This document shows, in pieces, positions 7,899 through 17,077 of a stretch of 64,000 nt of DNA. The position numbers were made by a program, and so were the translations under genes. Origin of the DNA: Candidatus Bathyarchaeota archaeon (GTDB lineage: Archaea; Thermoproteota; CALKCG01; B24; DRYS01); the NCBI GenBank assembly GCA_018396535.1, contig JAGTQC010000004.1:62001-126000 (forward strand), written 5' to 3'. How positions within the stretch are numbered: the first letter of the stretch is position 1; every line of letters starts with the position of its first letter. The notes beneath the pieces are model-generated. The model did no database searches, was not told the origin of the DNA, and saw only the letters and a list, made by a program, of their open reading frames with translations.

Positions 7899-8681
7899 TT
7901 GCCTATACAAGATAGGATTTACGGTGTGATACTAGCTGCTGGTAGGGGTAGGAGGCTTGCACCATACACTGATGCTGTTCCTAAGGAGCTTCTACCTATA
8001 GGTAGTAAACCTGTTATACAATACTGTGTAGAAGCTTTGAGAGATGCTGGTGTTAAACGTGTATTCATAGTTCTTAGTCAGGGTAAGGATGCTATAATAG
8101 AATATTTTAAGAATGGATCTAGATTCGATATCTATATAGCATACCTGTATCAAGATCTTGAAGCTGGGGTTGGTACAGCTAAGGCTATCGAAGCTGTTAG
8201 AGGCTGGGTTAACGGTGATTTCATAGTAATGTATGGTGATACATTCTTCCATCCATCAAGCTTCATATCATCTATGCTCGACTTCCACTATACTAGGAAA
8301 TCTAAAGCTACCATCGGGCTCTACCATATAGTAGGTGATCCTAGAAGATTCGGTGTAGTTAGGATTAACACCGATTATAGAATCCTAGAGATCGTGGAGA
8401 GGCCGTCACAGACTATGCTAGATAAGCTTATAATCGATGGTGGATACCTAGTTAATTCAGGTCCTCTAATCTTATCTCAAGATATATTCCGCTACATAGA
8501 TAGGACTGGTATCTCCCCGGATGGGGAGTATTGGATAACAGAGAGTATAAGACTTATGATAGTAGATAATCTTCCAGTCTACGGTTATAGAATACCGAGC
8601 CAGGTATTCTGGAGGGATGTGGGTACTCAGGAATCTAGACTCGAAGCTGAGAGGTATGCTTTAGAGAAGCTTAACCCTTAG
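7899..8681 (+). CDS. Sugar-1-phosphate nucleotidyltransferase (RfbA/GalU-like)
   Basis: Protein of 260 residues that should transfer NMP from an NTP to a sugar 1-phosphate, giving a nucleotide sugar for glycan or glycolipid synthesis. The nucleotide-binding signature is VILAAGRGRRLAPYTDAVPK followed by ELLPIGSKPVIQY. A metal-binding Asp lies in MYGDTFF, and GGYLVNSG and WRDVGT are further family motifs. Which sugar and base it uses cannot be told. The start is TTG 7899. The gene overlaps the end of the convergent acetyltransferase gene by 4 bases. It may supply the epimerase at 34178 or glycosylation of the surface protein, but these are far apart. Confidence 0.88.
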   Translation: MPIQDRIYGVILAAGRGRRLAPYTDAVPKELLPIGSKPVIQYCVEALRDAGVKRVFIVLSQGKDAIIEYFKNGSRFDIYIAYLYQDLEAGVGTAKAIEAVRGWVNGDFIVMYGDTFFHPSSFISSMLDFHYTRKSKATIGLYHIVGDPRRFGVVRINTDYRILEIVERPSQTMLDKLIIDGGYLVNSGPLILSQDIFRYIDRTGISPDGEYWITESIRLMIVDNLPVYGYRIPSQVFWRDVGTQESRLEAERYALEKLNP

Positions 8682-9151
8682 AGTATCTTCTCCATAACTA
8701 TGAATCTAGGTTTAAACCCAGATCTACTATAGAGCTTTATAGCTCTCCTATTCCCAACCCATACGGTTATCCTAACTCTACTATAACCTCTAGATTTAAG
8801 TCGTGATAAGCATTCCTCTAGGAGTCTCCTACCTATACCCTTACCCCTATACTCTGGTACTACATAGAGATCTGTGATAACAGCGTATCTATCCTTCTCT
8901 CTAAGCTTGAATGGGAAGCTATAACTCCTAGATGCTATAAACCCAGCTAGTATACCGTTATACTCGGCTACGAGTATACTCTCCGGATCCTCGATGTACG
9001 CTCCAACCATATACTCAACCCACATCCTTCTAGCATCATCATCTAGTATAAACTTCAGATCGCTAGCTTCGCTATCATCCATAAGCTTAACCCAAAGTTC
9101 TACTAGCTTCTCCACATCCTCTATAGATCTAGCAGGTCTAACTACTAGCAA
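8678..9151 (-). CDS. GNAT-family N-acetyltransferase (RimI-like)
   Basis: Single GNAT domain of 157 residues transferring an acetyl group from acetyl-CoA. The acetyl-CoA pyrophosphate-binding loop appears as PEYRGKGIGRRLLEE at about residues 97-111, after beta strand ITDLYVV. The C-terminal motif IKLYSRSGFKPRF is typical of RimI-like members. The start is TTG 9151, just downstream of the macro-domain gene. It is too short and lacks the extra domain expected for AblB beta-lysine acetyltransferase, so a link with kamA is not supported. The acceptor (protein N-terminus, small amine or other) is unknown. Confidence 0.85.
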   Translation of the reverse strand: MLVVRPARSIEDVEKLVELWVKLMDDSEASDLKFILDDDARRMWVEYMVGAYIEDPESILVAEYNGILAGFIASRSYSFPFKLREKDRYAVITDLYVVPEYRGKGIGRRLLEECLSRLKSRGYSRVRITVWVGNRRAIKLYSRSGFKPRFIVMEKIL

Positions 9152-9157
9152 AGCAGG

Positions 9158-9697
9158 TTAGACTCCTATACCAAATACATCGTTTAAAGCTCTACTAAAC
9201 TCTACTATATCAGACTGTGTGTAAGCTACAAATACTATTTCGCTAAATCTATAACCAGAATCTAACGCTTCCTTCACAACCTCAGCCATAACCCTAACTG
9301 CATCGTATACGGGTAGCCCACCTACACCTGTACCCATACCTGGGAATGCTATCCTACCAACTCTAAGTCTATATGCAGTCTCTAAAGCAGCGGATGTAGC
9401 TCTACGTACTGCTTCTAAGCTTGTTCTCTCAGCAGGCTTCTCCATCGTCGGGGCATGTATAACGTAACGTGCTCTAAGCCTACCAGCTGAGGTAGCTATA
9501 GCTCTACCTACAGGTACTGGTGCATATCTTAGAGCCTCCCTCTCTATCTCCTCTCCCCCATACATCTTTATAACTCCAGCAACCCCCCCACCCATAATCA
9601 TCAAGCTATTAGCAGGGTTAACTATAGCATCTACATCCTCATCTACTATACTACCCATCTTCAAAGTTATCTTAACACTCCTATACTCGAAGCTCAA
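9158..9697 (-). CDS. Macro-domain protein (ADP-ribose binding)
   Basis: Stand-alone macro domain, about 180 residues, expected to bind ADP-ribose or related ligands (for example O-acetyl-ADP-ribose deacetylation). Motifs are DVDAIVNPANS, GGGVAGVIKMYGG (substrate loop) and AFPGMGTGVGGLP. The frame is open to ATG 9715. However, TTTAAA at 9734-9739 predicts a transcript start near 9710, so TTG 9697 is preferred: it is preceded by GGGGG with a 6-base gap and begins LSFEYRSVKITLKMG. It lies between topoisomerase VI A and the acetyltransferase gene, all on the minus strand. Confidence 0.9.
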   Translation of the reverse strand: MSFEYRSVKITLKMGSIVDEDVDAIVNPANSLMIMGGGVAGVIKMYGGEEIEREALRYAPVPVGRAIATSAGRLRARYVIHAPTMEKPAERTSLEAVRRATSAALETAYRLRVGRIAFPGMGTGVGGLPVYDAVRVMAEVVKEALDSGYRFSEIVFVAYTQSDIVEFSRALNDVFGIGV

Positions 9698-9741
9698 CGG
9701 TAACCCCCAACACATATATCCTAGTAGAGTAGGTTTAAACG

Positions 9742-10839
9742 TTATCCAAGCTCCTCCATCCTCTCTTTCAGATAGACATCTACTATATAGCTTAGCCCAT
9801 ATCTACTAAACGCTTCCTGCTCAGCTTTACGCTTATGCTGTAGGAATACCTCTATCTCCTTAGACCATATACCAGATCGATACCTTGGATCGTTCTTCAA
9901 TTCATACAGTCTCTTGATATCTATATCCGTTAGCGGATCGCTTGGAAGCTTATACCTACCTATATCCGATGCGTATACACCAGCCCATCTAGCATCTGGT
10001 GTTGTAAGATCTGTAAGGTGAGCAGCGTTAGCTGAACCCGATATTATAACCATAGCTATATGCATACCCCATGGATCCCCATCTACAAATATATATACCG
10101 GTAGTCCTAGCTCTCTATTGAGTCTCCTTATAAGTTTACGTGTAGCTCTAGGAGGCTGACCAGCTGTATGTATGAGTATAGCTTTAAACTTCTCGTATGC
10201 TCTCTCCTCTACGAGCCTCGTGAACATAGCTCCCTTCTCTATAACTATAACCTTCTCAGCTCCGCATTCTACGAATTCAGCTGTAGATAGCGTAGGTCCT
10301 ATAACGAACCCATCTGGATGGCTTAGAAGGTTTATCCTTCTACCTTCATAACCTGGTACCGTGTACTCTATAGTTAGATCTCCGAATATGCTAGATCTCT
10401 CTTCTGGATATATATTGAAATCCTCCCTTGGGTATCCTATAACCGTCTCTAGATCTGTGACTATATCATCACTCTCATACTGATCTACGAAATCTACTTC
10501 GAAGGCTTGAGCCATGTAGAATATATCTCTGAGAGTACTAGTCTTACCTTGGCTACATAACTGATGAGCTATAGCTGCAACCCATACGAGCTGTGTTAGA
10601 GGTCTTAGATGCCTTATATTACGCGTAGTTCTCCTAACCTTATACTCTCCTAGAACGTATTGCCTAAGAATCGGATCATACCTTATATTCTTAGTAGATC
10701 TACTAGGCATAGTTATGTATGGGAATTCACCCTCCTCTATAGTATGGTAGATATCATAGCCTAGCTTCTCTAGGGATGCTAGAACATCCCTCCTCCTCTC
10801 TCTTATAGAGATCCTTCTATATCCTTCGATCCCCTCCAC
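9742..10839 (-). CDS. top6A: DNA topoisomerase VI subunit A
   Basis: Spo11-like subunit of 365 residues that carries the DNA-cleaving tyrosine of type IIB topoisomerase. The 5Y-CAP winged-helix domain holds that tyrosine in TLRDIFYMAQ at about residue 130. The Toprim domain has the metal-binding Glu in VIEKGAMF and the DxD in VDGDPWGMH. The start is GTG 10839, inside the end of top6B (37-base overlap), so translation is coupled. The enzyme relaxes supercoils and decatenates DNA together with subunit B. Confidence 0.96.
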   Translation of the reverse strand: MEGIEGYRRISIRERRRDVLASLEKLGYDIYHTIEEGEFPYITMPSRSTKNIRYDPILRQYVLGEYKVRRTTRNIRHLRPLTQLVWVAAIAHQLCSQGKTSTLRDIFYMAQAFEVDFVDQYESDDIVTDLETVIGYPREDFNIYPEERSSIFGDLTIEYTVPGYEGRRINLLSHPDGFVIGPTLSTAEFVECGAEKVIVIEKGAMFTRLVEERAYEKFKAILIHTAGQPPRATRKLIRRLNRELGLPVYIFVDGDPWGMHIAMVIISGSANAAHLTDLTTPDARWAGVYASDIGRYKLPSDPLTDIDIKRLYELKNDPRYRSGIWSKEIEVFLQHKRKAEQEAFSRYGLSYIVDVYLKERMEELG

Positions 10840-12344
10840 TTCTTAACCCTCCTAAGGAGTCTACTTACATCAGGTTCACTCATACCTGTTAGCATAGATG
10901 AGAAACGAGCTATCTTACGCAAATATTTTTCATAGATCGAGAAATACTCCCTAGCCTTCTCAACCCTCCTCTTATGTGAAAGATACTCTGAGAGTCTACG
11001 CGCAGCTATCCTTATAGCACGTGTTATCTCAGCTTCTATTTCAGGTCTATCTGCGATAAACTCTTTACCAAGAGTCCTATAGGGGATACGGGTTGAGCAT
11101 ATATGAACTATAACAGCTATAGGATCCTTTGCAGGATCTATCTTATAATGCTTCCAATCTATAATCTGGTTTACAACCTTCCACGATACATCGCTAGATT
11201 CATCGTAGAGTAGGGGTATCTTATTAGCGAACCTATAGAGGGTTATCCTACCCGTCTGAGGTATACCTCCACCATAGGCTAGAGCTACCTCTACTATAAA
11301 TGGGTAGCCTGAATAGGTGGAAGGCTTCCTCTGAATAGCTGTTACGAATTCTGGGTTCAACTCCTTCTTAACCCCCTCAACTAACAGTTCTTCTCCTAGA
11401 GGTGATAGGCATGATGGATCCGGTGGGAGGAATTCGTCGAAATTCTTTAAAGCATAGGCTAGATCTACTATCTCGCTAGGTGTTAGACTAGCTGGATCCC
11501 TAGCTGGATCTAGACTATACTTCTTCAAGAATTTATCTGTCGTAGCTTCTCCAACTCTATGGAAATTCTCTATCAAGAACTCTCTAAGAGTCTTACAGTT
11601 GGTTGAATTTATCATCTTACGTAGAGTTTCTACATCGACGCCGTGCGGATGGGGTTTAACTTCCCTAGAGGATGCTGGAAGCCTCCTAGTGCTACGCATA
11701 AACGTGTATAGGATACCGTATGGATCTATGAATGTAAGTTCAGCATATGGGTTAGCCATAGCAGTCTCCTTGAAGTATTCGATTATCTTAATAGATGATC
11801 GCTGGTAATCCCCCTCTAGGAATATCTCGATTATAGTCCCCCTCCATCTAGGGCTACCGTTACGATGCACATTCCTCTCCACGATTATAGGATTATTCTT
11901 CTCTATATCGATTAGCAGTCTATACTCGTAGATATACCTATCGCCTATACTCGATATTATATGTACAGGTCTATTAGTCGTTATCTGGCCATACAATATA
12001 GCCATCTTCCCTCCAAGCCCGAATATACCCCTCATCTGCTTCAACGTATGCTTAGATCCATAGAGTATCTTACCGAAAGCGTATGGTATATACTCGCCAG
12101 GTATACCTGAACCGTTATCTTCAACTCTTAGACGGTATACCTCGAATTCGAAACCCTCATCTCTAATCAAGCTTACATGTATATCTGGAGGTACTCCTAT
12201 AGATTCAGCTGCATCTAGGGAGTTCTCTACAAACTCTCTTATCGATGTATATACCGCTCTAGCCGGGTTTGTAAAACCTACTATCTCTCGATGCCTATAG
12301 AAGAATTCTGATGGGGATATTTCTCTAAACTCCTGTCTACTCAT
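10803..12344 (-). CDS. top6B: DNA topoisomerase VI subunit B
   Basis: ATPase subunit of 513 residues. The GHKL (Bergerat) fold is clear: the N box REFVENSLDAAESIG at about residues 36-50, DNGSGIP, and the ATP lid FGLGGKMA. The transducer domain follows. ATP-driven dimerisation closes the gate over DNA while subunit A cuts. Start ATG 12344. The B-A order with overlap is usual in archaea. The N-terminus FREISPSEFFYRHREIVGF matches the family, so the start is sound. Confidence 0.96.
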   Translation of the reverse strand: MSRQEFREISPSEFFYRHREIVGFTNPARAVYTSIREFVENSLDAAESIGVPPDIHVSLIRDEGFEFEVYRLRVEDNGSGIPGEYIPYAFGKILYGSKHTLKQMRGIFGLGGKMAILYGQITTNRPVHIISSIGDRYIYEYRLLIDIEKNNPIIVERNVHRNGSPRWRGTIIEIFLEGDYQRSSIKIIEYFKETAMANPYAELTFIDPYGILYTFMRSTRRLPASSREVKPHPHGVDVETLRKMINSTNCKTLREFLIENFHRVGEATTDKFLKKYSLDPARDPASLTPSEIVDLAYALKNFDEFLPPDPSCLSPLGEELLVEGVKKELNPEFVTAIQRKPSTYSGYPFIVEVALAYGGGIPQTGRITLYRFANKIPLLYDESSDVSWKVVNQIIDWKHYKIDPAKDPIAVIVHICSTRIPYRTLGKEFIADRPEIEAEITRAIRIAARRLSEYLSHKRRVEKAREYFSIYEKYLRKIARFSSMLTGMSEPDVSRLLRRVKKWRGSKDIEGSL

Positions 12345-12406
12345 ACCAGGTTTTAACGTAGCTCTATTCGATGATAGACTATGATATAAGTGTGTTTATA
12401 TGTATA

Positions 12407-12985
12407 CTAGCCTAATTCTGGGGTGCGCCAGAATTCGAACTCCATCCTTTTTATTCTACGTCTCTCTCTGAATAGATACTTGAATACGGTGCTATGCTGC
12501 CTCCCCTCCAATAGCATCCTTATAGCTTGTCTAGCTACTTCAAACCCCTCCCCCGATCCTATTATCGCTATACTCTTGAGCTCATCGGATATGGATATGT
12601 AGCATCCTGTAAGCTCCTCTATAAGTGAACGTATCTTACCATCCCTACCTATTACACGTCCTAGAAGTCTCTCCACATGCGCTCCCTCTATACCTAGATC
12701 CTTCTCTAAATCTATAACTTCAAACATCGCATCCTCTTTAGCTAAGTAGAAAGCCTTCTCAGGTGAGAATCCTAAACCTATAGCGTAGACTATATTCTTA
12801 GCTATCATCATATCGGAGACAGTCTTAGATTCTTCATCTAATACTATCTCGATTCCACCCGAGTTTCCATCGATATAGAGCTTTACACCAAACTCCTTCT
12901 CTATCCTCTGTTTAACCGATCCTCCTCTACCTATCAGTACTCCTACTCTACTAGATGGTATCCTAACGAATACCTTATGAATCAT
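12407..12985 (-). CDS. KH-domain protein of the Dim2/Krr1 (PNO1) type
   Basis: RNA-binding protein of 192 residues with two KH domains: GxxG in VGVLIGRGGSVKQRIEK (about residues 13-29) and VIGRDGKIRSLIEELTG (about 111-127). Archaeal members are homologues of eukaryotic Pno1/Dim2, which binds the 3' end of small-subunit rRNA during 40S maturation. It overlaps the upstream RIO1 kinase gene by 4 bases (start ATG 12985) and sits in the widely conserved cluster aIF1A-RIO1-KH. That supports a role in 30S biogenesis. Confidence 0.92.
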   Translation of the reverse strand: MIHKVFVRIPSSRVGVLIGRGGSVKQRIEKEFGVKLYIDGNSGGIEIVLDEESKTVSDMMIAKNIVYAIGLGFSPEKAFYLAKEDAMFEVIDLEKDLGIEGAHVERLLGRVIGRDGKIRSLIEELTGCYISISDELKSIAIIGSGEGFEVARQAIRMLLEGRQHSTVFKYLFRERRRIKRMEFEFWRTPELG

Positions 12986-13779
12986 AGTATCTCACCGCTA
13001 GCTATACGGCTAGCTAACGCCTCCTCATCATAGAGATCTATGTTGAACTTAGAGAAGAACGAGTTTATATTGCTTATATCTCTAACGAGGAGAAGGTATG
13101 CATTCGGATGTTCTATAGATAGAGCTTGGGATAGATCAAATATCACAGGCTCACTCCTCCAAAACATAATATTATACTCACTTAAATCTCCATGGACTAT
13201 CTCAGCTTTCACCCATAATAAGCTTATATACCTTACTATCTTCCTATAGACTTCTCCAGGATCATCTAATACGATATCCTTGAGTATAGGTGCAGGTACG
13301 CCATTATCGCCTATAAACTCCATAACCAATATATTATCCCTAACGACTATAGGTTTGGGTACGCGTATCCCAGCTTCATAAGCTTGCTCCAAATTCTTAA
13401 ATTCTTTAGAAGCCCAAAGTTTAATCAAAGCTCTAACATCCCGCTTTACTTTCTGAAACCTTGGATCTCCCTCTATGTATTTAAGCATAGATTTGCGTCC
13501 GAAAGCCGATGTAACTGTGAGATAGATCTTTACAGCTAAATCTTCACCTATCTTATTTTTAGCCCAATATACCCTAGATTCTTTACCTGAGCTAACTGCA
13601 CCATACACTCTATATATATACCCCTGCCTCATAAGCTTGTATAGAGATAAAAGTGTAGCTTTATCGAAAACCTCCTCTAATACCGCTTCCTCCTCATCTC
13701 TATCCCTTACTAGGTATCTATCCCTCTCCTCTATTCTTCGTTGCTTATACTCTAACTCTCTAGGCTCCTCCTCAGACAT
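12982..13779 (-). CDS. rio1: RIO1-family serine/threonine kinase
   Basis: Atypical protein kinase/ATPase of 265 residues. ATP-binding elements are GAVSSGKESRVYWAK and LAVKIYL (catalytic Lys). The catalytic loop is VHGDLSEYNIMF and the metal-binding Asp is in VIFDLSQ. In eukaryotes Rio1 drives late small-subunit maturation; in archaea it is the most conserved kinase. Start ATG 13779. It overlaps the KH-protein gene by 4 bases and lies downstream of aIF1A on the same strand. Confidence 0.96.
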   Translation of the reverse strand: MSEEEPRELEYKQRRIEERDRYLVRDRDEEEAVLEEVFDKATLLSLYKLMRQGYIYRVYGAVSSGKESRVYWAKNKIGEDLAVKIYLTVTSAFGRKSMLKYIEGDPRFQKVKRDVRALIKLWASKEFKNLEQAYEAGIRVPKPIVVRDNILVMEFIGDNGVPAPILKDIVLDDPGEVYRKIVRYISLLWVKAEIVHGDLSEYNIMFWRSEPVIFDLSQALSIEHPNAYLLLVRDISNINSFFSKFNIDLYDEEALASRIASGEIL

Positions 13780-13905
13780 GATTCCTCCTACCGTTATACA
13801 TTTATAGCTACTAACTTAAATTGTATCGAGTAGATCTATTTCTGACTGTCTATGTATCCTTATATGATTTAGGTTTAATCTGTAGGCTATGTAGAGGAAT
13901 CCTCT

Positions 13906-14220
13906 TCAAATCTCTAGATTCTTTATATAACCATTCTTCTTAAGCCATTCTACATGGTTATCGGGGTACCTCCAAAGTATAGTTCCCCGTGTCTCCTTCT
14001 GGAACTCCCAAGGCTCTACTAGAACTATATCCCCCTCCTTAATCCATATCCTCCGTTTTATCTTTCCTCTTATACGGCATAGTCTTAGATAACCATCATC
14101 ACATCTGACGTACAACTTATCATCCCCTAGAAACTTCTCTACCACACCCACTACCTGTCCTGGAATCGGTATTATCAGATCTTTAAGCTCTTCTTCGCTT
14201 ATAACTTTCTTCTTTCCCAT
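13906..14220 (-). CDS. eif1A: Translation initiation factor 1A (aIF1A)
   Basis: Initiation factor of 104 residues with one OB (S1-IF1) fold: GQVVGVVEKFLGDDKLYVRC, then CRIRGKIKRRIWIKEGDIVL, and VEPWEF. It binds the A site of the small subunit and helps start-codon selection. Start ATG 14220. It heads the minus-strand set aIF1A, RIO1, KH protein, diverging from rpo7. Confidence 0.96.
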   Translation of the reverse strand: MGKKKVISEEELKDLIIPIPGQVVGVVEKFLGDDKLYVRCDDGYLRLCRIRGKIKRRIWIKEGDIVLVEPWEFQKETRGTILWRYPDNHVEWLKKNGYIKNLEI

Positions 14221-14350
14221 TCCTCAAACCCCAGATATATGAGTATTGAAGATACTTATAAACCGATATATCCGACCGAAAAGTTGAAATTATACCTATA
14301 AGACTTTTTTATCCGTTCATCCCCTTCTCTAGGATGGAGTAGGGTAAGAT

Positions 14351-14917
14351 ATGTTTAAGGTCTATGAGGTAGAGGATGTAGCTAGAATCCCACCTTCATT
14401 ATTCGGTATGGATATTAGAGAAGCTGCTAAGAAGATTATAGAGGAGAAGTATCTACATATAGTCAACGAGGAGCTTGGATACATAGTAGCTATATTCGAT
14501 GTAGAAGTCGATCCGAAGGGGAAGCTTATAATCGGAGATGGAGCTACATATCATAAAGTTAGGTTTAAAGTTGTATCATTCCATCCATCTCTACAAGAGG
14601 TTGTAGAAGGTGATGTAGTCGATATACAGGAGTTCGGAGCTTTCGTAAGACTCGGACCTATAGATGCCTTCATCCATGTATCACAGATAGCAGACGACTA
14701 TATAGTCTACGATGAGACTCAGCCTGCATTCATATGTAAGAAGACTCGTAGAGTTCTACGTAGGGGTGATATAGTTAGAGCTAGGATTGTAGCTATTAGT
14801 TTATCAAGTGCAGCTAAGAGTAGGGTTGGTTTAACTATGAGGCAGCCGTTTCTAGGTAAACTCGAATGGATACAAGAGGATTTGAAGAAGTTAGAGGAAG
14901 CTAAAGCTAGTGGCTAG
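14351..14917 (+). CDS. rpo7: DNA-directed RNA polymerase subunit Rpo7 (RpoE')
   Basis: Stalk subunit of 188 residues, the homologue of eukaryotic Rpb7. The N-terminal tip domain begins MFKVYEVEDVARIPPSLFG. A C-terminal S1/OB domain (about residues 82-165) includes VDIQEFGAFVRLGPIDAFIHVS and RVGLTMRQP. With Rpo4 it forms the stalk that helps promoter opening and binds RNA. Start ATG 14351. The Spt4 gene follows after 14 bases, as in other archaea. Confidence 0.96.
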   Translation: MFKVYEVEDVARIPPSLFGMDIREAAKKIIEEKYLHIVNEELGYIVAIFDVEVDPKGKLIIGDGATYHKVRFKVVSFHPSLQEVVEGDVVDIQEFGAFVRLGPIDAFIHVSQIADDYIVYDETQPAFICKKTRRVLRRGDIVRARIVAISLSSAAKSRVGLTMRQPFLGKLEWIQEDLKKLEEAKASG

Positions 14918-14931
14918 CCTGGTGGTGGGTT

Positions 14932-15135
14932 ATGGTGGAGATGGCGTGTCGTAATTGTAGGCAGATATTTGATATACCTAAGGGTATACCGCATATATGT
15001 CCTAATTGTAAGTTACCAACTCTCACAACCGAATGGTCTGGCTTAGTAGTTATAATAGATGTTGAGGATAGCGTGATCGCTAGGGAGATCGGAGCTACTA
15101 AGCCTGGTAGGTACGCCGTAAGGATTGGACGTTAG
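14932..15135 (+). CDS. spt4: Transcription elongation factor Spt4 (RpoE'')
   Basis: Protein of 67 residues. One zinc ribbon is formed by CRNC near residue 6 and CPNC near residue 22. It pairs with Spt5/NusG to clamp RNA polymerase for processive elongation. The start ATG 14932 is preceded by a GGTGGTGGG purine-rich site. It follows rpo7 directly, the standard archaeal arrangement. Confidence 0.95.
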   Translation: MVEMACRNCRQIFDIPKGIPHICPNCKLPTLTTEWSGLVVIIDVEDSVIAREIGATKPGRYAVRIGR

Positions 15136-15176
15136 CTTTTTATCGATCAGATACGTTTAGCTCATCTAGAAAGTAT

Positions 15177-15959
15177 TTGAGAAGATTATCGACTGGTATA
15201 CCTGAGTTAGATAATTTAATAGCTGGCGGTATACCTGAAGGCTTCCTCATAGCTCTAACTGGGGAGCCTGGTACTGGTAAGACTATACTTTGTATGCACT
15301 TCATCTCTCAAGGCTTAAAGGAGGGTAGTGGATGTATATATGTTACGACAGAGGAAGATAGAGACTCCATAGTCAATCAAGCAGAACAGTTTAATCTAGG
15401 ATTCGAAGATGGTTTGAAGAAAGGTAAACTCATAGTTATAGATGCGCTAACAGGTTCAGGTGATTGGAGTATCGATACGCTAGATGTAGAGAAGCTTGTA
15501 TCTAAGATTATAGAGGCTAAGAAGGTATTAGGCTATAGTCATGCTAGACTCGTTATAGATAGTCTCTCAGCATTCTGGCTTGATAAACCTGCTATGGCTA
15601 GAAGATACTCGTATAGTATTAAACGGATACTTTCTAGATGGAATTTAACAATACTAGCTACATCTCAATATGCTATAACTACAGCTGATGCGTTCGGTTT
15701 CGGTGTCGAGCATATAGCTGATGGTATAATAAGATTCAGGAGGATTGTGAGAGGAGGGGTGCTCCATAGGTATCTAATCGTAGAGAAGATGAGGCAGACA
15801 CCTCATAGCCTATACATGTATGAGATAGCTATAGTAGATGGTAAAGGTTTAACGCTAATTAGACCTGCTGCTATTAGGATTGAAGATACATCTATACCTA
15901 AAGCAGTTAAGGATATGGTCAAAAGATCTCGTGAAAAAGTTGAACAAGAAGTAGGCTAA
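15177..15959 (+). CDS. KaiC/RadA-superfamily ATPase
   Basis: RecA-fold ATPase of 260 residues of the archaeal single-domain KaiC type. It opens with STGIPELDNLIAGGIPEG, has Walker A GEPGTGKT at about residue 30, and Walker B ARLVIDSLSAF at about residues 121-131. Such proteins are common in archaea; proposed roles include signal transduction and regulation, and none can be assigned here. The start is TTG 15177, 41 bases after spt4, on the same strand. It is not RadA: the N-terminal HhH domain is missing. Confidence 0.87.
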   Translation: MRRLSTGIPELDNLIAGGIPEGFLIALTGEPGTGKTILCMHFISQGLKEGSGCIYVTTEEDRDSIVNQAEQFNLGFEDGLKKGKLIVIDALTGSGDWSIDTLDVEKLVSKIIEAKKVLGYSHARLVIDSLSAFWLDKPAMARRYSYSIKRILSRWNLTILATSQYAITTADAFGFGVEHIADGIIRFRRIVRGGVLHRYLIVEKMRQTPHSLYMYEIAIVDGKGLTLIRPAAIRIEDTSIPKAVKDMVKRSREKVEQEVG

Positions 15960-15961
15960 CC

Positions 15962-16993
15962 CTACCTATGTGTGAGTTCTCCAGCTTTTTCAGCTATACG
16001 TCTAGCCATATCTAATGTAGAAGCGTTTCCTCCAAGATCATATGTAACGTATACCCCTTCAGCTATAACATCCTCTGTCGCTTGGAATATCGCCTTACCT
16101 AGATCTTCTTCACCAAGATATTCAAGCATCCATGCAGCTGATAGTATCATAGCCGTAGGGTTAACTTTGTACAGACCCTTATACTTTGGAGCACTTCCGT
16201 GAGCTGGCTCGAACATAGCGTAGCTATCTCCGAAATTACCAGAGTATATACATCCTATACTAGCGACTAAAGCTGCGGCCTCCTCTGAGATTATATCCAT
16301 GAATAGATTCGTACCGAGTATAACATTCTGATTAAATCTTTGAGGATTCTTAACCAGTTGTTGAGCCATGTTATCTATGAAATACTCCTCGTAGGATATA
16401 CCTGGATAAGATTTAGATATTCTATCGACAGACTCTATGAATATACCGTCACATTCTCTCATAATGTTACGCTTAGTAACAACTATAACTTTGCTCCATC
16501 CTCTCTTCTTAGCTATCTCGAAAGCTACACGTGCAACCCTCTCAGATTGTCTAGCTGTAATCTTCCTTATAGCTATAGCTACATCATCAGAAAGCCTATA
16601 CTCTATACCAGAGTATAATCCCTCAGTAGCTTCTCTAACGCATACAAAATCGACTTCACCAAGCCTACCGATCGTACCTTTAAAGGTCTTTATAGGTCTT
16701 ACGTTAGCATATAGATCAAACCTTTGTCTTATACTAACGGGTACGCTCTTAGGAGCCCATCTTTCAGGTATGGTTGTAGTAGGAGCTTTAAGACATGCAT
16801 TACTTTCCTCTAGAATCTTCCACGATTCAGGTGGTATCATAGTATCTCCACCATGCTTAAGCCACCATTCATAGCCTGCTTCACACTCTACTATCTCTAT
16901 ATCCGGGTTTACCGCATCTAAGACTAGTAAAGCTGCTTCTGCAACTTCAGGTCCTATACCATCACCCCTAATTAGAGCTACACGCTTAGTCAA
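15962..16993 (-). CDS. Isocitrate/isopropylmalate-type dehydrogenase, probably homoisocitrate dehydrogenase
   Basis: NAD(P)-dependent beta-decarboxylating dehydrogenase of 343 residues. Family motifs are IRGDGIGPEV, RQRFDLYANVRPIKTF, VREATEGLYSG, the catalytic Lys region VVTKRNIMRE, and GNFGDSYAMFEPAHGSAP. The length and the substrate loop (SVPVSIRQRFDLYANVRP) fit the homoisocitrate/isopropylmalate branch, not the larger isocitrate dehydrogenases. Co-orientation with LysY/LysJ-like genes points to the alpha-aminoadipate lysine route. 3-Isopropylmalate dehydrogenase (LeuB) stays possible. Start is TTG 16993. It is last in a three-gene minus-strand cluster, 84 bases after the aminotransferase gene. 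Confidence 0.82.
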   Translation of the reverse strand: MTKRVALIRGDGIGPEVAEAALLVLDAVNPDIEIVECEAGYEWWLKHGGDTMIPPESWKILEESNACLKAPTTTIPERWAPKSVPVSIRQRFDLYANVRPIKTFKGTIGRLGEVDFVCVREATEGLYSGIEYRLSDDVAIAIRKITARQSERVARVAFEIAKKRGWSKVIVVTKRNIMRECDGIFIESVDRISKSYPGISYEEYFIDNMAQQLVKNPQRFNQNVILGTNLFMDIISEEAAALVASIGCIYSGNFGDSYAMFEPAHGSAPKYKGLYKVNPTAMILSAAWMLEYLGEEDLGKAIFQATEDVIAEGVYVTYDLGGNASTLDMARRIAEKAGELTHR

Positions 16994-17077
16994 AGCTAAA
17001 CACCTTTTACTCCCTCATCAAAGTATTGTTGTAGAAAAATTTTTCGCTTAGAATACTAGTTTGAACACTGTATAGCT

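Noticed and set aside
8678-9151. GNAT protein as the beta-lysine acetyltransferase AblB
   Set aside because: It is a single RimI-like domain of 157 residues, 6 kb from kamA and in a different transcription unit.
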